DNA from: Proales similis
Taxonomy: Eukaryota; Rotifera; Eurotatoria; Ploima; Proalidae
NCBI GenBank assembly: GCA_019059635.1
Contig: JAGVRJ010000002.1
Span: 1,798,001 to 1,862,000 of the forward strand
Reading direction: 5' to 3'
Length of the DNA stretch: 64,000 nt
Made by a program: the position numbers and the translations under genes
Shown here: positions 43,245 to 54,658 of the stretch, in pieces
How positions within the stretch are numbered: the stretch's first letter is position 1
Layout: each line of letters begins with the position of its first letter
The notes under the pieces: model-generated
The model's database searches: none
What the model was told of the DNA's origin: nothing
What the model saw: the letters and a program-made list of their open reading frames with translations, nothing else

Positions 43245-46162
43245 TCAAATTTCAGCCTTTGATAGACAAGCGGCCAGGATTTCGACTCCTTTCAACTGGC
43301 GCAGTCTTTCAAGGTGCCTAAAATATAGTCAAATAAGTGTGAATCGGTCGACGATTGAAAGAAAAGTCAACCTGGAATGGCCTTTAACCAATCGAGCGAT
43401 TAAAATGCCGCAGTTTTTTCTTAGCTCAACTTTACGAACATCTCGAGTGAGATAGAGCAAATCCATTATGATATTAGTGCTGGCCAGTAATTGAATGCAC
43501 TTTTTGACTAATTGATTTTCAGCATCTTCAATGCACTTGCTCATACACAAAACTGCGTTGTTGATAAGTGGCTCGTCAAAAGACTTCAAGTTTACTCTTT
43601 GACTCTTGTCGATCACTCCTGCCTTGTCAAGGTCTGAATAAAAGCTGTAGAGAGTCTCCAAGCCTACCAAAAGCAGCTATCGATAAAAAATGGCCAAATT
43701 TTAGATAATACTTCTGTCTCCTATACCCGGTTCGATCTGAAGAAGCCAATCTCGTGCTTGCTTGCTATTTTGGCATATTATGGCCATAAGCTTGACAGAA
43801 TCTCCCGTTCGCGTCGACTAGTTCATACATGCCAATTATAAAAACGAACTTAATTCTATCCGAATAGTCTTACTTTAAGGATATCGAATAGACTTTCGAA
43901 GTATTTCCTCTCGATTAGCTCACTGAGGGAAAAAGTCTTGTCTCGGTGAAATAATTTGAAGAGAATTTGAAAGCAGTAAGGAGAAAGGCGATGATCTGTG
44001 TTTATTTGAATGCATTTGCGAGCAATTTCCGGGGCCAGCTGTTCAATGTGATCAAATTGTTGCTTTGCACTGAGAAGATTCAGTAATGACTTGAACACAT
44101 GCTTAGAGAGATCGAATTCTTTCTCAGTTGGATCCTTCAAAAACTCAGCTAAAATTACGCCCAAGTTCTGCTCAAACTTGAATGTCTTACGATGATGTTA
44201 ATGAGCCGCGTCCAGAGTGCCCTACAGCCTGCCATTCGTGAGCACAAAATTTCTTGTCTACTCGCCACTTCAATAACTTCGGCGGCCAAAGCCAGTTGCC
44301 TGTGATTTGGCTCCTTGTTTTCTCGGGTTTAAAACTCGCAGTAGCGGTTTCCTTCGTAATTTAATTCTTACCTTGATTATATAAACAAGTCGTTCAACTA
44401 GCTTATCATGCTCCTTAATCCTCAAGGCAAATCTTTGAAGGTCAGATAAGTTCAAGTCACCCGGAAGTTGTTTGGGACCAAAGTTGGCCAAATTACCGTT
44501 CGTCGATGAGCAAGTTGAATAGTAAACACAAAGCTCGACTTTTAACAGATTGATCGTCAATCTCAAGGGCTAAATAGAGATATTCCTCAACTCTATGAAC
44601 AATTGCTTACGTTAATTTTGAACACACAATTTAAGTCCTATCGGGGTCAAAATTACGTTTCGATCGGAATGGCTTCCAGAAGACATGTTCGGCCGTATTT
44701 GCTCCTTGAAATATTGAAAAACAGCAACAGACTTTGACGTTTTAGATCGACTGGCGTATTTGTTGATAGAAGCTTTATCGAGACAGAAGATGTTTTTTTC
44801 ATTTCAAAAAAGCAGCCCAGGTTTGGATCTTAGACGTCTATTGTTTAAACTCTTGCTGCTCATAAAAGCCAAGCCAGTGCGCTTACCGGAATCCTGAATC
44901 AAGTAATCTAAAAGCTCAAGCCATGCTTTCAACAGATTGACCTCGGTCGCATCCATTTGATTTCTCTCTGCGTCGGATAAGCATATGCACATGGCCGGAC
45001 AGTTTTCGAATTTCTTGAAACCATCCAAGAGTCTGAACTCAGTCTTCTTTGTAACTTTAATGTTTAAAGATTACACTGAGCATTTTGAGCTGAGAGAATT
45101 GTTCATTTGTAAAACACACTTACGATCTTCACACAAACCATGAGTAAACTTGATGGCGAGAAGAAGGGGCGCCACTTGCTTTTGAGATCCTAAGCTATCA
45201 ATCACTAGCTTAAGTTCTTTTGCTTTCTCCAGCTGTTCTTTGGCTCGGTTCTCTAAATCCCAATTGTTCTTCTCTCTTTCAAGCTTTTCCTCGTATTCTT
45301 GAAACAAATCAAATGAATTTTTGAAAGCCGAATCGGTCAAACGACTTGTTTGGCTCCTCCCACCTCGAATCACTTTTGAATCTGCTCCGGCTTCTTTGGC
45401 TAATTTCAATTCATTGATTGCCTTGTCGAATTGTTTTCGGGCCATGAATATTCGCGTTCGATGCACATACGCCTTTGTCCACTTTTCGTCTATTCTCAGC
45501 GCCCAGTCACAGTCCTTGAGCGCCTCTTCGAACATTTCGAGCTTTATATAAGTCTGGGCTCGATTCGTGTACAAAAGTTTGTCATCTCGAGCGAGTTCAA
45601 GTCCCTTTTTACCCAATTTTCCATTTTCACTTTCGCCATTTAGCAATATGAAAAGCGACCAACCTGACTGTAAAGTTCGACCGCTTTTTGGTAATTGGCT
45701 TGGACAAACTGCTCATTGCCTTGCTTTCGCTTCTCTTCCGCTTTTAGTCTATTTACTCGTCGTCGTTCATTTCTTTCTTTGGCGTCTTGTTCTATCATGC
45801 GCATGAAACCTTCTTGGCTTTCAGAAGCTGGCTGCGATTCATTATTGACGGCTGTTTTGTCAATGCCTTTTCGCATTCCACAGAGTTGATTTCTTTGTAT
45901 TATTCGTTTTCAAACTGTCTTACGAACCTATTCGCGTTTGGATTTTTTCAGTGTCTTTGGCTAAAAACTTATCTGCTTTTTGCAAACTACTTGAAATCTT
46001 CTCCTCTTGATTTGAGTTCAGGTCTTTAAGAATGGTTTCTTGACGAATTTTAAGTGATGATTGAGGAAACCTTTTTTATTGAGACAAATTTGCCCTTTTC
46101 TTACCGACTTGATCGACTTTGTCCAAAAACTTTTCTAATTCGTCAAACGAGAACGAGCTCAT
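43245..46162 (-). CDS. TTC12: TTC12, axonemal dynein assembly factor (TPR plus armadillo-like)
   Basis: Cytoplasmic factor for preassembly of axonemal dynein arms. The start at 46162 gives MSSFSFDELEKFLDKVDQV. The charged region IEQDAKERNERRRVNRL leads into TPRs (QGNEQFVQANYQKAVELYSQ; LLYTNRAQTYIKLEMFEEAL; KDCDWALRIDEKWTKAYVHR). Many minus-strand exons from 45 to 43.3 kb encode helical armadillo-like repeats. The last exons give LINNAVLCMSKCIEDAENQL, NCGILIARLVKGHSR and LERLRQLKGVEILAACLSKA, stop at 43245, close to the vertebrate C-terminus. UNC45 has a related TPR/ARM plan, but the N-terminal and TPR blocks fit TTC12 better. Several middle exon joins are not resolved. Confidence 0.82.
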
Positions 46163-46441
46163 GGTCAAGATAAGAAATAAATCCGATAGAGCTGGAAACT
46201 TGGCGCTTAAACTCGGCTCAAATTCATTCAGTGGAGTGAGGAAGAGTTACCATAGCGACAAGAACTTTTCATTCATTCACTCCAAAGAGAATGGAGTTCC
46301 CATTTAAAATCACGACCTGATATTGGTCTTGACGGTTTTTATTCATTAATACAGAATGCGAAAGAAAATACTGAAACAAAAAACCTATTTGTGCAAACAA
46401 GAAGAACTCATGGGCTTGGCAGTTGGTTATTCAAAAGTCGA

Positions 46442-47452
46442 TCAAAAGACAGTCTCCGACTGGTTGATATAAGCTGGTTGGACAACTGGCTCTTGTCTGG
46501 AGCCAATTAGATTGAAAACAAGATCGGCCATTTCCTCTTCATTCTCGGCCTTTTTTCGGTCTACTTGAGCGGCAATTATTTTACTTCGGCATTCTTTTAT
46601 CTCGCGATTTATTCTCAGATCGTCCGCTGAATGCTGGTCGAACACTTTCGGCTTGAGATGAAGCCAGAAGTTTAAATTGAACAGTAAATATGCAATAAGC
46701 TGGCCAATAGCAAGAAGAATGAGAGCCACAGCGCACAGGCGAGCTGTAGTCCACAAACTAGCTGGGTTGCAATGGGAGCTCATCAAATTTGGTCCGCTTG
46801 GATTGGTCTCGTTCGATTTAATCAACAAGTAGACGCTGAGCGAGCATTTTGGAACGAACAATAGGAGAAAAACAGCGGTGAAAAGTATGACGTTCAGTTT
46901 CTTTTCGATTCGAGTGCTCTTCTCCAAATGAAATCTCACGTATATTCGGCTTTTCAACAGTTTGTAACTTTCCTTCATTTCGGGCTCCGTGTCAAAAAAG
47001 TCGAACGCAATTTGTGGATCTAGCTCGTTTTTCAAATGCTTAAATATTTTCTTGCCGGTGATTAACTTGATCAAGGCCGGAATGAGACCAATGATTTCCA
47101 AGGCCACGAGCAAGTACGGAAACAGAATTCGTATCAGGTCGATTGATTCTGAAATTTTGCCCAGACAATGCAATGGGGCGAGAACGTCAAACGCAATCAG
47201 CCAGGCAGCCATCGCCAAAGTGGCAAAAGTAACTAAAAATCCAAGAAACCAAACAACGGTTTCATTACGTCGATAGATTCGAGAGCACTTGTCCCATTCT
47301 TGATGATTTTGATCACTTCGAATGCAAAGCTCTTTGATTCTGGCCAAGCAGTCGGCCAAATCGGTATCGGCAAGCAACGGCTCCTGTTCAAACTGCTGCT
47401 GTGTTGAATTTTGACTAAAGGTGTCTTGGACTCCAGTTTGCTTGGTTGACAT
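46442..47452 (-). CDS. Four-transmembrane protein, unknown
   Basis: Single exon, 336 residues, start at 47452. A polar N-terminus of about 65 residues precedes four hydrophobic segments: VVWFLGFLVTFATLAMAAWL, ILFPYLLVALEIIGLIPALI, VILFTAVFLLLFVPKCSLSV, and TARLCAVALILLAIGQLIAY. A charged loop of about 60 residues separates TM2 from TM3. An extracellular-type loop with N-glycosylation sequons and a Cys separates TM3 and TM4. The C-terminal tail is charged and helical. No family recognised. Divergent from the next gene with under 300 bp between them. Confidence 0.65.
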   Translation of the reverse strand: MSTKQTGVQDTFSQNSTQQQFEQEPLLADTDLADCLARIKELCIRSDQNHQEWDKCSRIYRRNETVVWFLGFLVTFATLAMAAWLIAFDVLAPLHCLGKISESIDLIRILFPYLLVALEIIGLIPALIKLITGKKIFKHLKNELDPQIAFDFFDTEPEMKESYKLLKSRIYVRFHLEKSTRIEKKLNVILFTAVFLLLFVPKCSLSVYLLIKSNETNPSGPNLMSSHCNPASLWTTARLCAVALILLAIGQLIAYLLFNLNFWLHLKPKVFDQHSADDLRINREIKECRSKIIAAQVDRKKAENEEEMADLVFNLIGSRQEPVVQPAYINQSETVF

Positions 47453-47743
47453 GGCGCGAGAGAAAGTAAACTCTCGTTAGAAAGCTTCAATTCAACAAGC
47501 GCACAAACTAGAGTGACTAAATAAGAGAGCGAGCTCTGTTTAGTTGCTTTCATCGCCTTTATGATACCCGCTCTAATTACGTCAAGGTAAGACTTGCCAC
47601 TTATGCGCGTTCGCCTCGACTCGCAAGCCACTCTAATCTTTTAGAGCTCGCCAGCGACCACGTTCAAGTCGGCTAGCTCGCACTTAGGCGAGAAAATGTC
47701 TTGACCGACTCGCGGCCTTGTACTTCGCTCTGTTCGCGAACTA

Positions 47744-49006
47744 ATGCTGACCGCCTTGCAAGTTAGGCCCAGAGCAAAGTTGAAGAGAAAAATGCAACCT
47801 CCGTGCCATACTCAAGGGCCATTATGCAATTCTGCCTGCAAACAAAAATGTCGAGTTGCGTTCTCTTATGCTAAATTATTTCGTCTAGATACTGGTATTG
47901 AGTTAATTTTTCTTTTTTGTGTGTGTTCAACTCTAGTGGTGTTTTATGGGAACGGCCCAAAAGACCGAATTTTACACAAGAAATTGCCAGCCAGCCTTAT
48001 GAATACAATAAGACCACACGGTCTCATAACGGCAATCAAACAAGCCGCCTCCAACCGGTTGGGTCAAAATGCCATTCGTGCAATCAGCTCACAAAGTCAA
48101 CTTGATCGAGCGGGCTTGAAGCACTCTGACTCTGTAGCTCATGTCCGACAAAACACAGCCTATAATGCATTTCGCAGCGAAATTTGTCATCTAATCGAGG
48201 CCAATGATAAGTTGAATGAAATCTCAACGCGCATATTGAAGAGCGCTGAGCTGAACATCGCTCGCAAATGGTCACATCGGAACGTCAACACAATGCGTGA
48301 TCTTGAAAAAAAGCTGAAATTTCACCTTGGCTGCATAGTTCTCTCGTTCAACAAGCTGACGAGCGCATTCACGCATCGCTATTTGAACGAAAACGCCCAA
48401 TTTCAGCTTCTCTCTAATATAATGATTCAAAGCTCAGCAAGCAGAGACAAAAAGCCGAATGGCGGCGAAGAGCTGTTTACAATCGATTGCACCCAGCTTG
48501 AGTTGAACAATTTTGATCAAGACGACCAGGCCTCTCTGCTCAGAATCTATTCCCATCTATTCAACGAAGAGTATGAAGATGAGGGCGAGGACGAAGATAT
48601 TGTCGAAGTTGAGCTCTCGATTGAGCCAGACGATCTAAACGACCAAGACAGTGATAATAATTCAAAAAGTCAAAACGGAAACGAAATGCTTGACAACGAT
48701 CTGTCCGACGAAGAGATGAGTGAGATACTGGTGAAAAGCTTGCAGCGCATTCAGAACTCGTGTGAATTCAATTCGATCATTTGTCTATACGGTGAACGGC
48801 TAGAGCCTGGTGAGCAGAGTATTGAATTTTCCGAGGACATTGTTCGCGGCGTGGAAAAAGAAATAAAAGAAAGAACGATGAAATTGCGCGAAGACTTCCC
48901 ATTAATTGACCAACACGTCAACGAGCTGAAAGCAGTGCTGGCTCGGCAATGGCTCAATCGTTACGAAGACAAATTCATTCAGAGTAAGTACAGCAGCGAA
49001 CGATAG
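47744..49006 (+). CDS. Unrecognised protein with acidic middle region
   Basis: An open frame of 420 codons. Bases 47898-47939 look like a 42 bp intron (GTATTGAG...TTCAACTCTAG, pyrimidine-rich) that is a multiple of three and free of stops. Read through, it would make an apparent hydrophobic patch (GIELIFLFCVCSTLV); spliced out, no membrane segment remains. The product has helical stretches (TAYNAFRSEICHLIEANDKL, NVNTMRDLEKKLKFHLGCI), an acidic Asp/Glu/Asn run near residues 275-325, and a helical C-terminus (IVRGVEKEIKERTMKLREDF). No family recognised. The start at 47744 is the first ATG of the frame and is not otherwise supported. Confidence 0.6.
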   Translation: MLTALQVRPRAKLKRKMQPPCHTQGPLCNSACKQKCRVAFSYAKLFRLDTGIELIFLFCVCSTLVVFYGNGPKDRILHKKLPASLMNTIRPHGLITAIKQAASNRLGQNAIRAISSQSQLDRAGLKHSDSVAHVRQNTAYNAFRSEICHLIEANDKLNEISTRILKSAELNIARKWSHRNVNTMRDLEKKLKFHLGCIVLSFNKLTSAFTHRYLNENAQFQLLSNIMIQSSASRDKKPNGGEELFTIDCTQLELNNFDQDDQASLLRIYSHLFNEEYEDEGEDEDIVEVELSIEPDDLNDQDSDNNSKSQNGNEMLDNDLSDEEMSEILVKSLQRIQNSCEFNSIICLYGERLEPGEQSIEFSEDIVRGVEKEIKERTMKLREDFPLIDQHVNELKAVLARQWLNRYEDKFIQSKYSSER

Positions 49007-49597
49007 CCATAGGATTGCCAAATGTCAATCAAATTTAAAAAAAATGAGAAAACTTATTTTCCAACGATCCATAAATAATCGTTAACTTCTACGGATTACA
49101 GTCTGTTTTTCATTTTGCAAACAATTAGTTTATTTTCTTGTAAATGCGTTTTATTGAATAAAGAATCCAGTCCAGAGGCGGACGGCCTTGATCAATTTCT
49201 TTGCATGCGTCTGCAAATCACTGTGATTTGTGGCGCTGATTTTTTTTTCTTATCTTAACTTGGACAAAACAGATTCGTTTTAATTGGTTATCGCATTTAT
49301 CGGCGAATTTTTTGCCTAGAGTCTGAAACAATCACAAGGTCACATGCTCAAAAGTAAAATTTCAACTGTTCAAGTTTCATTTGAACGAGAGACGGCTCGG
49401 ATAAACTGATTGAGTCGCGGAGGAGGAAAAATTGCTGGCCGTTGACTCGAAAGATCTGCAAGCTTGAGTAGAAATTGCCGACATTATTATGCGATGCATA
49501 ATTGACAGTCTTTCTATTTCATAATTTAACTCTTTTAGAAAAACAAAAAGAACTGAACGAGGAGTGATTAATTGAACAGGAGCAGGAAATTTAGAAA
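49007..49597. other. Intergenic, upstream of SERINC
   Basis: About 590 bp, AT-rich, with an AATAAAG-type polyadenylation signal near 49156. No gene seen. Confidence 0.4.
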
Positions 49598-51036
49598 ATG
49601 GGCTGCGCCATCGGAAGTATATTGTCCAGTGCGGCCTGCTGCTGTGGATCAGCCGCTTGCAGCCTGTGTTGCAAAGCATGTCCGAGCATGAAAAATTCAA
49701 CGTCGACTCGGCTCGGCTTTGCGTTCATCTTGCTTGCAGGCGCAGTTGTATCCGCCATCATGCTTATACCAGGTCTTGGCGACGGTCTCAGCAAAATTCT
49801 GCCTGGCGTGTGCACCAACATCACAATACCGTTCGTGATTCACCACAATCAGTTGATAAACTGCAGCGCAATTATCGGCTACTTTGCTGTCTATCGGGTC
49901 TGCTTCGCGCTGGCCTGCTTCTATTTCCTGTTTATGATCTTGATGCTCTACGTGCGCAACTCGCGCGACCCTCGAGCAAGTATTCAGAACGGCTTTTGGT
50001 TCTTCAAGATACTCGCCATCATCGGCATATCTGTCGGCGCTTTTTACATACCAAACGGCGCGTTTGAACAAGTCTTCATGTACTTTGGCATTGTGGGCGG
50101 ATTTCTGTTCATTCTCATTCAGCTCGTGCTTATTATCGATTTTGCGCACAGCTGGAACGAGGCCTGGGTCGAAAAGTTCGAAGAGGGACAAAAAGAATAC
50201 TATTACGGCCTGCTCATTTCAACCGCTTTCTTTTACTTGGCAGCGGCTGTGATTGCCATTCTCGGCTATGTGTTCTACGCATCAGCGAGTGGTTGCGGCC
50301 TTCACATATTTTTCATCACTTTCAACATTTTGCTTTGCCTGGTCGCCACAATTGTGAGTGTACTCCCGCAGGTGCAAGAACACAATACCACGTCGGGTGT
50401 GCTTCAGTCCAGTTTCGTTGCACTCTACGTCATGTATCTGACCTGGTCGGCAATGAGCAATAACAGCAACCACGCCTGCAATCCGAGCTTGCTGAGCATT
50501 GTTTCGCACGGCGCTCAAAACACCACAACTCTACCCCCATCGCCATCAACAACAAGCTCTATTCAGAAGCTCGACGCGTCGAGCATAGTCTCTCTGGTGC
50601 TGTGGTTCATTGTCATTCTCTATTCCACTTTCACATCAGCAAGTAAGAGTCATCAAATCATTGGAACCGGACGTGAGTCGACTAGCCTGTCTGAAAGTGA
50701 ACGTAAGTAAACAATAATTTCGAATAAAGACCAATTGGTTAAACTTGCTTATTAAAAGCGGAAGACGACGAGCGCATGGACAGACAAAAGGTTTGGGATG
50801 ATGAAAGGGAGAGTGTCAGCTACTCTTATTCAGGCTGTCATTTTATATTCCTGCTCGCCTCTCTTTATGTGATGATGACCCTGACAAACTGGTACAAACC
50901 CTCAAACGACCTGGAGACGTTCACCGCCAATGAGCCAAGCATGTGGGTAAAGATCGCCTCATCCTGGCTGTGTGTCGGTCTTTACATATGGACGTGCATC
51001 GCACCATGGGTCCTCCAGGATCGTGATTTTAGCTAG
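49598..51036 (+). CDS. Serine incorporator (SERINC/TMS1 family)
   Basis: Multipass membrane protein linked to phospholipid scrambling and serine-lipid supply. Exon 1 (49598 to about 50705) starts [20 protein letters not shown] then CSLCC, the Cys-rich family N-terminus. Hallmarks follow: [66 protein letters not shown]-like segments, and [20 protein letters not shown]. After a 55-60 bp intron, exon 2 gives [40 protein letters not shown] and [20 protein letters not shown]. About ten hydrophobic segments. The length near 455 residues fits the family. Confidence 0.93.
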
Positions 51037-51464
51037 ATCACATTAAATTCTGTTTCCTACTCAGCTTTTCTTCTAATGGAAAACTAGTGTATTTAAACGT
51101 CGAAATAAATAGCTTTTGATATTGCTTTTAAAATTTCAACTAATTCGTGTTATCATTGAATTTATTCTTAATCCTGCTCTCGTCGTCTTTTCCGCAGACA
51201 TATTCCGAATCAAAATTGAGAAGTGACAATTCTAAAGGGATTTTGAAAAACCACTTAGTCGCCGTGATTCTCGCTCAGCGCCTTTCTCTTTCACCTTTCT
51301 TATTTCTGTCTCCAGTGACCCATGATGATCACTTTATTTATTGCATTTACTCAATCGGTATGTAGGGACACATTCGAAGAATAACTGATATTAAAATACT
51401 CAATCTCGATGCTTATTTTCGTCTGAAATATATTATCCAAACCGCCACAAACAGTAAAAAGAAG
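51037..51464. other. Intergenic between SERINC and 7TM receptor 2
   Basis: 428 bp, AT-rich, with an AAATAAA signal near 51103. No gene recognised; short frames are not convincing. Confidence 0.4.
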
Positions 51465-53891
51465 ATGGCCGCTTCAAGAAGAATTTGCAAATTTGCAATA
51501 GCCTTGTTTTGTATTTGGCTGTCGACTCATACAACAGTAGCAGTGGTCGGCTTGTGCATTCTGGATCATAGTCCGTTAGACCTGATCTCAGACGGTGAGA
51601 TAAGCTGCAGTGGATTCAATTCACTCGAGCAAATTTACTCTGAGCCAATTCAAATTGCTAGAGGCAATGAATTTGACTTACCATACCATAAACTTAATCT
51701 GTACCCTTCGAGCGGCACAGTTCTGAGTAATCAGCTTGATTTGGAACAGCTCGTCAGCAGATTAACTCAGAAGCTGAATTCGACTCTCCTGGTGATTCTA
51801 GATCGCCTACAGGCGATCAATATCGACGGAATAGACTTAAATTTCAAGTTCAGTACCAGAAACAAATCGTTGGCCAGAATCACCGAGCTGAAATTCGATT
51901 TTTTCGATTTCACCATTTACCTCAACAAAACGAAACTAGACCAAACGAATTGCAATTTTGATACTTACACTCGTTTGAATGAGGATCACTACGAGGGAAA
52001 TATATTTGACTTGTTGAGGATTTTATCAAACGCCAAGTACCATGCGGACACTTGCGTTCTCATTTTCTTAAATACGAGTGTGAATAGTATGGAAATAAGT
52101 GGCATTTCAAATAGCATGATAGGCAGAAATGTGCTCGAATTTGTCGAAATATTCGACGACAGAAATAGTCTTCGAAGAGTGAATTTGAAAAGCACAATTG
52201 GACGACTTGATCTCTCAGTCTTCCAAGTGCCCTTAACCTTGAAGCTGCTAAGCGCTCAAGTGTTTGCCAAGACCCATACATTTGAAGTGAGTGGCAAGCT
52301 TTCAATAGTCCAATCCGATGCTGTGTACCAATTCAAAATATTCGCTCTGACCATTTCAAATATGAAGCAGTTTCTGCATTCGAATCACGAGTGGTATCAG
52401 CAATATGTGAATTCGACACAATTTCGCGTTGTCCAGTTTGAAAATAATCACATGTATGACTTCCTTCGAACCGATTCTGCTCTGTACACGTTTCCCAACG
52501 AGGATTTTTGTGTATTTGCTCGCTATCCTAACAACAGCAAAACATTCTTTTTTTTCCATTCAGCGATACTCAATCGACAAAGTTGTACTCAAAGTTGGCT
52601 AATGAAAAATCGTGTGGACATGAGTTCTTATTTAGATTCGTATCCTTGGCTGTTATACGAAATTTGGAATGAAGGAGTGGATAACTTAAGCCAATATGTG
52701 GACGGATGCGACTTTGCCAAGCGGCTTGCACTCTGCAGCTGGCCACAAGTCAAGCAGTTTCCGACCGACTTCACGTTAGACAGCTATAAAATTGCTTTAA
52801 TTATTCATTTAATCAAGTTCATTTCGGTTGTGTTCATATTACCGCTTATATGCTTCGTTTCAATTGTTTCAAACTTGATCGTTGTCAAAGTCTTACAGGA
52901 TATGATTGCGAAATTCACCAAAAAAAGATTTGATGAAACAAGCAAAAAAGCGCGACTGATGTACATCTATTTGAAACACCAGTCGATGGGCGGTGTCTTG
53001 CTTTGCTGCATTCATTTGCTGAGGCCCCTCACCGAATGTGTTGGCTATGCGGACCTGTTCTGCTCTCCGTTGTTTTTGAGCATTTTTGCGCGCTTCTTGG
53101 AAGCTTTTGCTTTCAATATGCTCGGCTCGGCGTTGAAACTCTTCACTACGTTTTGCGTGTTGTTTTTCTCCATAATGCGTTTGTCCATAAACGTCGGAAA
53201 ATCCGATCATCCAGCACTTAGTTTTTTCATTTCGTTGAAGCCATCGCTTGTCTCGGTTATAACTTTGTTGTTCTGCTTACTCTTGTCCACGATCAAATTG
53301 TTTGTCACTGACGACTACTCAGCAGTGCTTCTCAGCGCACAACCATTCAGTTCAATTCTAAAGCCATTTATTTTCGACACCTCGGCGTTCAGCTTCAATC
53401 GAAATGTGATGCCCGTTTTCGAACTATATTTGACCTTTGAAATTTTCACAGACGTCTTTGTTCCATCTATAACTCTCCTTATTGACTTGTTGCTCTATTT
53501 AAAAATGCAAAAAGTTAACCAAGAGCGGGCCAAGAGATTCAATCAGGATCAAACAGACCGAGAAAAGAACGAAAAGAATATGATGACCATGATTGTTTTC
53601 AACGCTGTGTTCTCCATTCTGCTTCGGGCACCATTGTTTTTACTCGACATATTCTCAGCTCAAATAACACGATTATTTGGAGGCCAAGTCACTCTGAGGC
53701 ACTATTGTCACTATCTTGACTACCCGCTCTTGTCAATCTGTCCCAATCTAATATCTGTCTGCAATGCGCTCTACCTGAGCTGGTTTTTCCTTAATTTCAT
53801 TCTCCTTTTAAAATTCAACAGAGCTTTTAGGAAACAATTCAACAAAAAATTTAGACCTCAGACCCACAATAAGGAAGTCTCTGAGATTTAG
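51465..53891 (+). CDS. Large-ectodomain seven-transmembrane receptor-like protein (copy 2)
   Basis: Single exon, 808 residues. A signal peptide (CKFAIALFCIWLSTHTTVAV) precedes a glycosylated ectodomain of about 420 residues. Signatures shared with copy 1 are NEDFCVFARYP, SCTQSWLMKN and CDFAKRLALC just before TM1. TM1 is LIKFISVVFILPLICFVSIV. Conserved loop cysteines lie in ECVGYADLFCSPLF, and MRLS follows TM3. TM6 has VFSILLRAPLFLLDIF, and the tail is FNRAFRKQFNKKF, an FxxF helix-8-like end. Overall identity to copy 1 looks low, but order, spacing and cysteines match. Probably a lineage-expanded GPCR family; ligand unknown. Confidence 0.75.
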   Translation: MAASRRICKFAIALFCIWLSTHTTVAVVGLCILDHSPLDLISDGEISCSGFNSLEQIYSEPIQIARGNEFDLPYHKLNLYPSSGTVLSNQLDLEQLVSRLTQKLNSTLLVILDRLQAINIDGIDLNFKFSTRNKSLARITELKFDFFDFTIYLNKTKLDQTNCNFDTYTRLNEDHYEGNIFDLLRILSNAKYHADTCVLIFLNTSVNSMEISGISNSMIGRNVLEFVEIFDDRNSLRRVNLKSTIGRLDLSVFQVPLTLKLLSAQVFAKTHTFEVSGKLSIVQSDAVYQFKIFALTISNMKQFLHSNHEWYQQYVNSTQFRVVQFENNHMYDFLRTDSALYTFPNEDFCVFARYPNNSKTFFFFHSAILNRQSCTQSWLMKNRVDMSSYLDSYPWLLYEIWNEGVDNLSQYVDGCDFAKRLALCSWPQVKQFPTDFTLDSYKIALIIHLIKFISVVFILPLICFVSIVSNLIVVKVLQDMIAKFTKKRFDETSKKARLMYIYLKHQSMGGVLLCCIHLLRPLTECVGYADLFCSPLFLSIFARFLEAFAFNMLGSALKLFTTFCVLFFSIMRLSINVGKSDHPALSFFISLKPSLVSVITLLFCLLLSTIKLFVTDDYSAVLLSAQPFSSILKPFIFDTSAFSFNRNVMPVFELYLTFEIFTDVFVPSITLLIDLLLYLKMQKVNQERAKRFNQDQTDREKNEKNMMTMIVFNAVFSILLRAPLFLLDIFSAQITRLFGGQVTLRHYCHYLDYPLLSICPNLISVCNALYLSWFFLNFILLLKFNRAFRKQFNKKFRPQTHNKEVSEI

Positions 53892-54658
53892 ATTGCTTTC
53901 AGCTGATTCCCTCTCTTAACGAGCTTCATCAATACTCTTGCTAACACTTGAATCGCCTTTGCCTGCTCTACATGTCTGGCTTAGAGGCAATCAGTTGCCA
54001 ATAAACGATCCACATTTTCGACTGCTTCGTTTCTAATTGACAAAAGACAGACTAAAACCTTAAGGAAAAGACAGTCCTAATTTTCAAATGCAGACGGTCA
54101 GAGTTATATAAGAAGGTAGAACATCATATTGATTTCTAGAGACTGTGCTAAATTTGCACGTTTTCCCAATTTTTCATGGTTGATTTAAAAAAACGCTGCT
54201 GGGATTGAAATTCAGATCTGCATCAACATGCGTTTGAAAGGGGCAATTGGGATCCATTCTTCATAAGCAGTCATTTCCTTTTTTATCGTTCCAACGCAAT
54301 TGTGAAACATGACCAAGATAAAAGCAATTTCTAGGGGCTTGCAAAGCAGAATGTACTTTTGCTAAATATTGATGACTGTGTTACTTATCATTTCAGCTTA
54401 GCCTGGAAAATCTCCTTTTTCCACGCATTTTTAAAAGGCGCAGGTCGAACAAAGATTATTCATCTCTAATTACAGATTTCGACAAGCTAGCAATTTTCAC
54501 TCCAAGACATTGACGTCTCTTTTCAGAAGAATAATTAAAGAAACGGGTATAAATAATCATCGAATAGAGAGTGATCTCATTCGTTTCCTCTTTATAGAGC
54601 GCGATTCCTATCCGAATTAATTCTGCATTCGAATATTCTCTGACGACAATCTGACGAA
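53892..54658. other. Intergenic, upstream of globin
   Basis: About 770 bp with no recognisable gene. TATAAGAAGG near 54110 and TATAAATAATC near 54549 are TATA-like. The latter lies about 110 bp upstream of the globin ATG. Confidence 0.4.

Noticed and set aside
43245-46162. UNC45 as the identity of the TPR/ARM gene
   Set aside because: The N-terminal block and the linker before the TPRs match TTC12, whereas UNC45 begins directly with TPRs.
49697-50191. 164-codon minus-strand frame inside SERINC
   Set aside because: Overlaps a strongly conserved family on the other strand; no matching features of its own.
52893-53210. Minus-strand frame inside 7TM receptor 2
   Set aside because: Shadow of codons for hydrophobic segments; no start context or domain.
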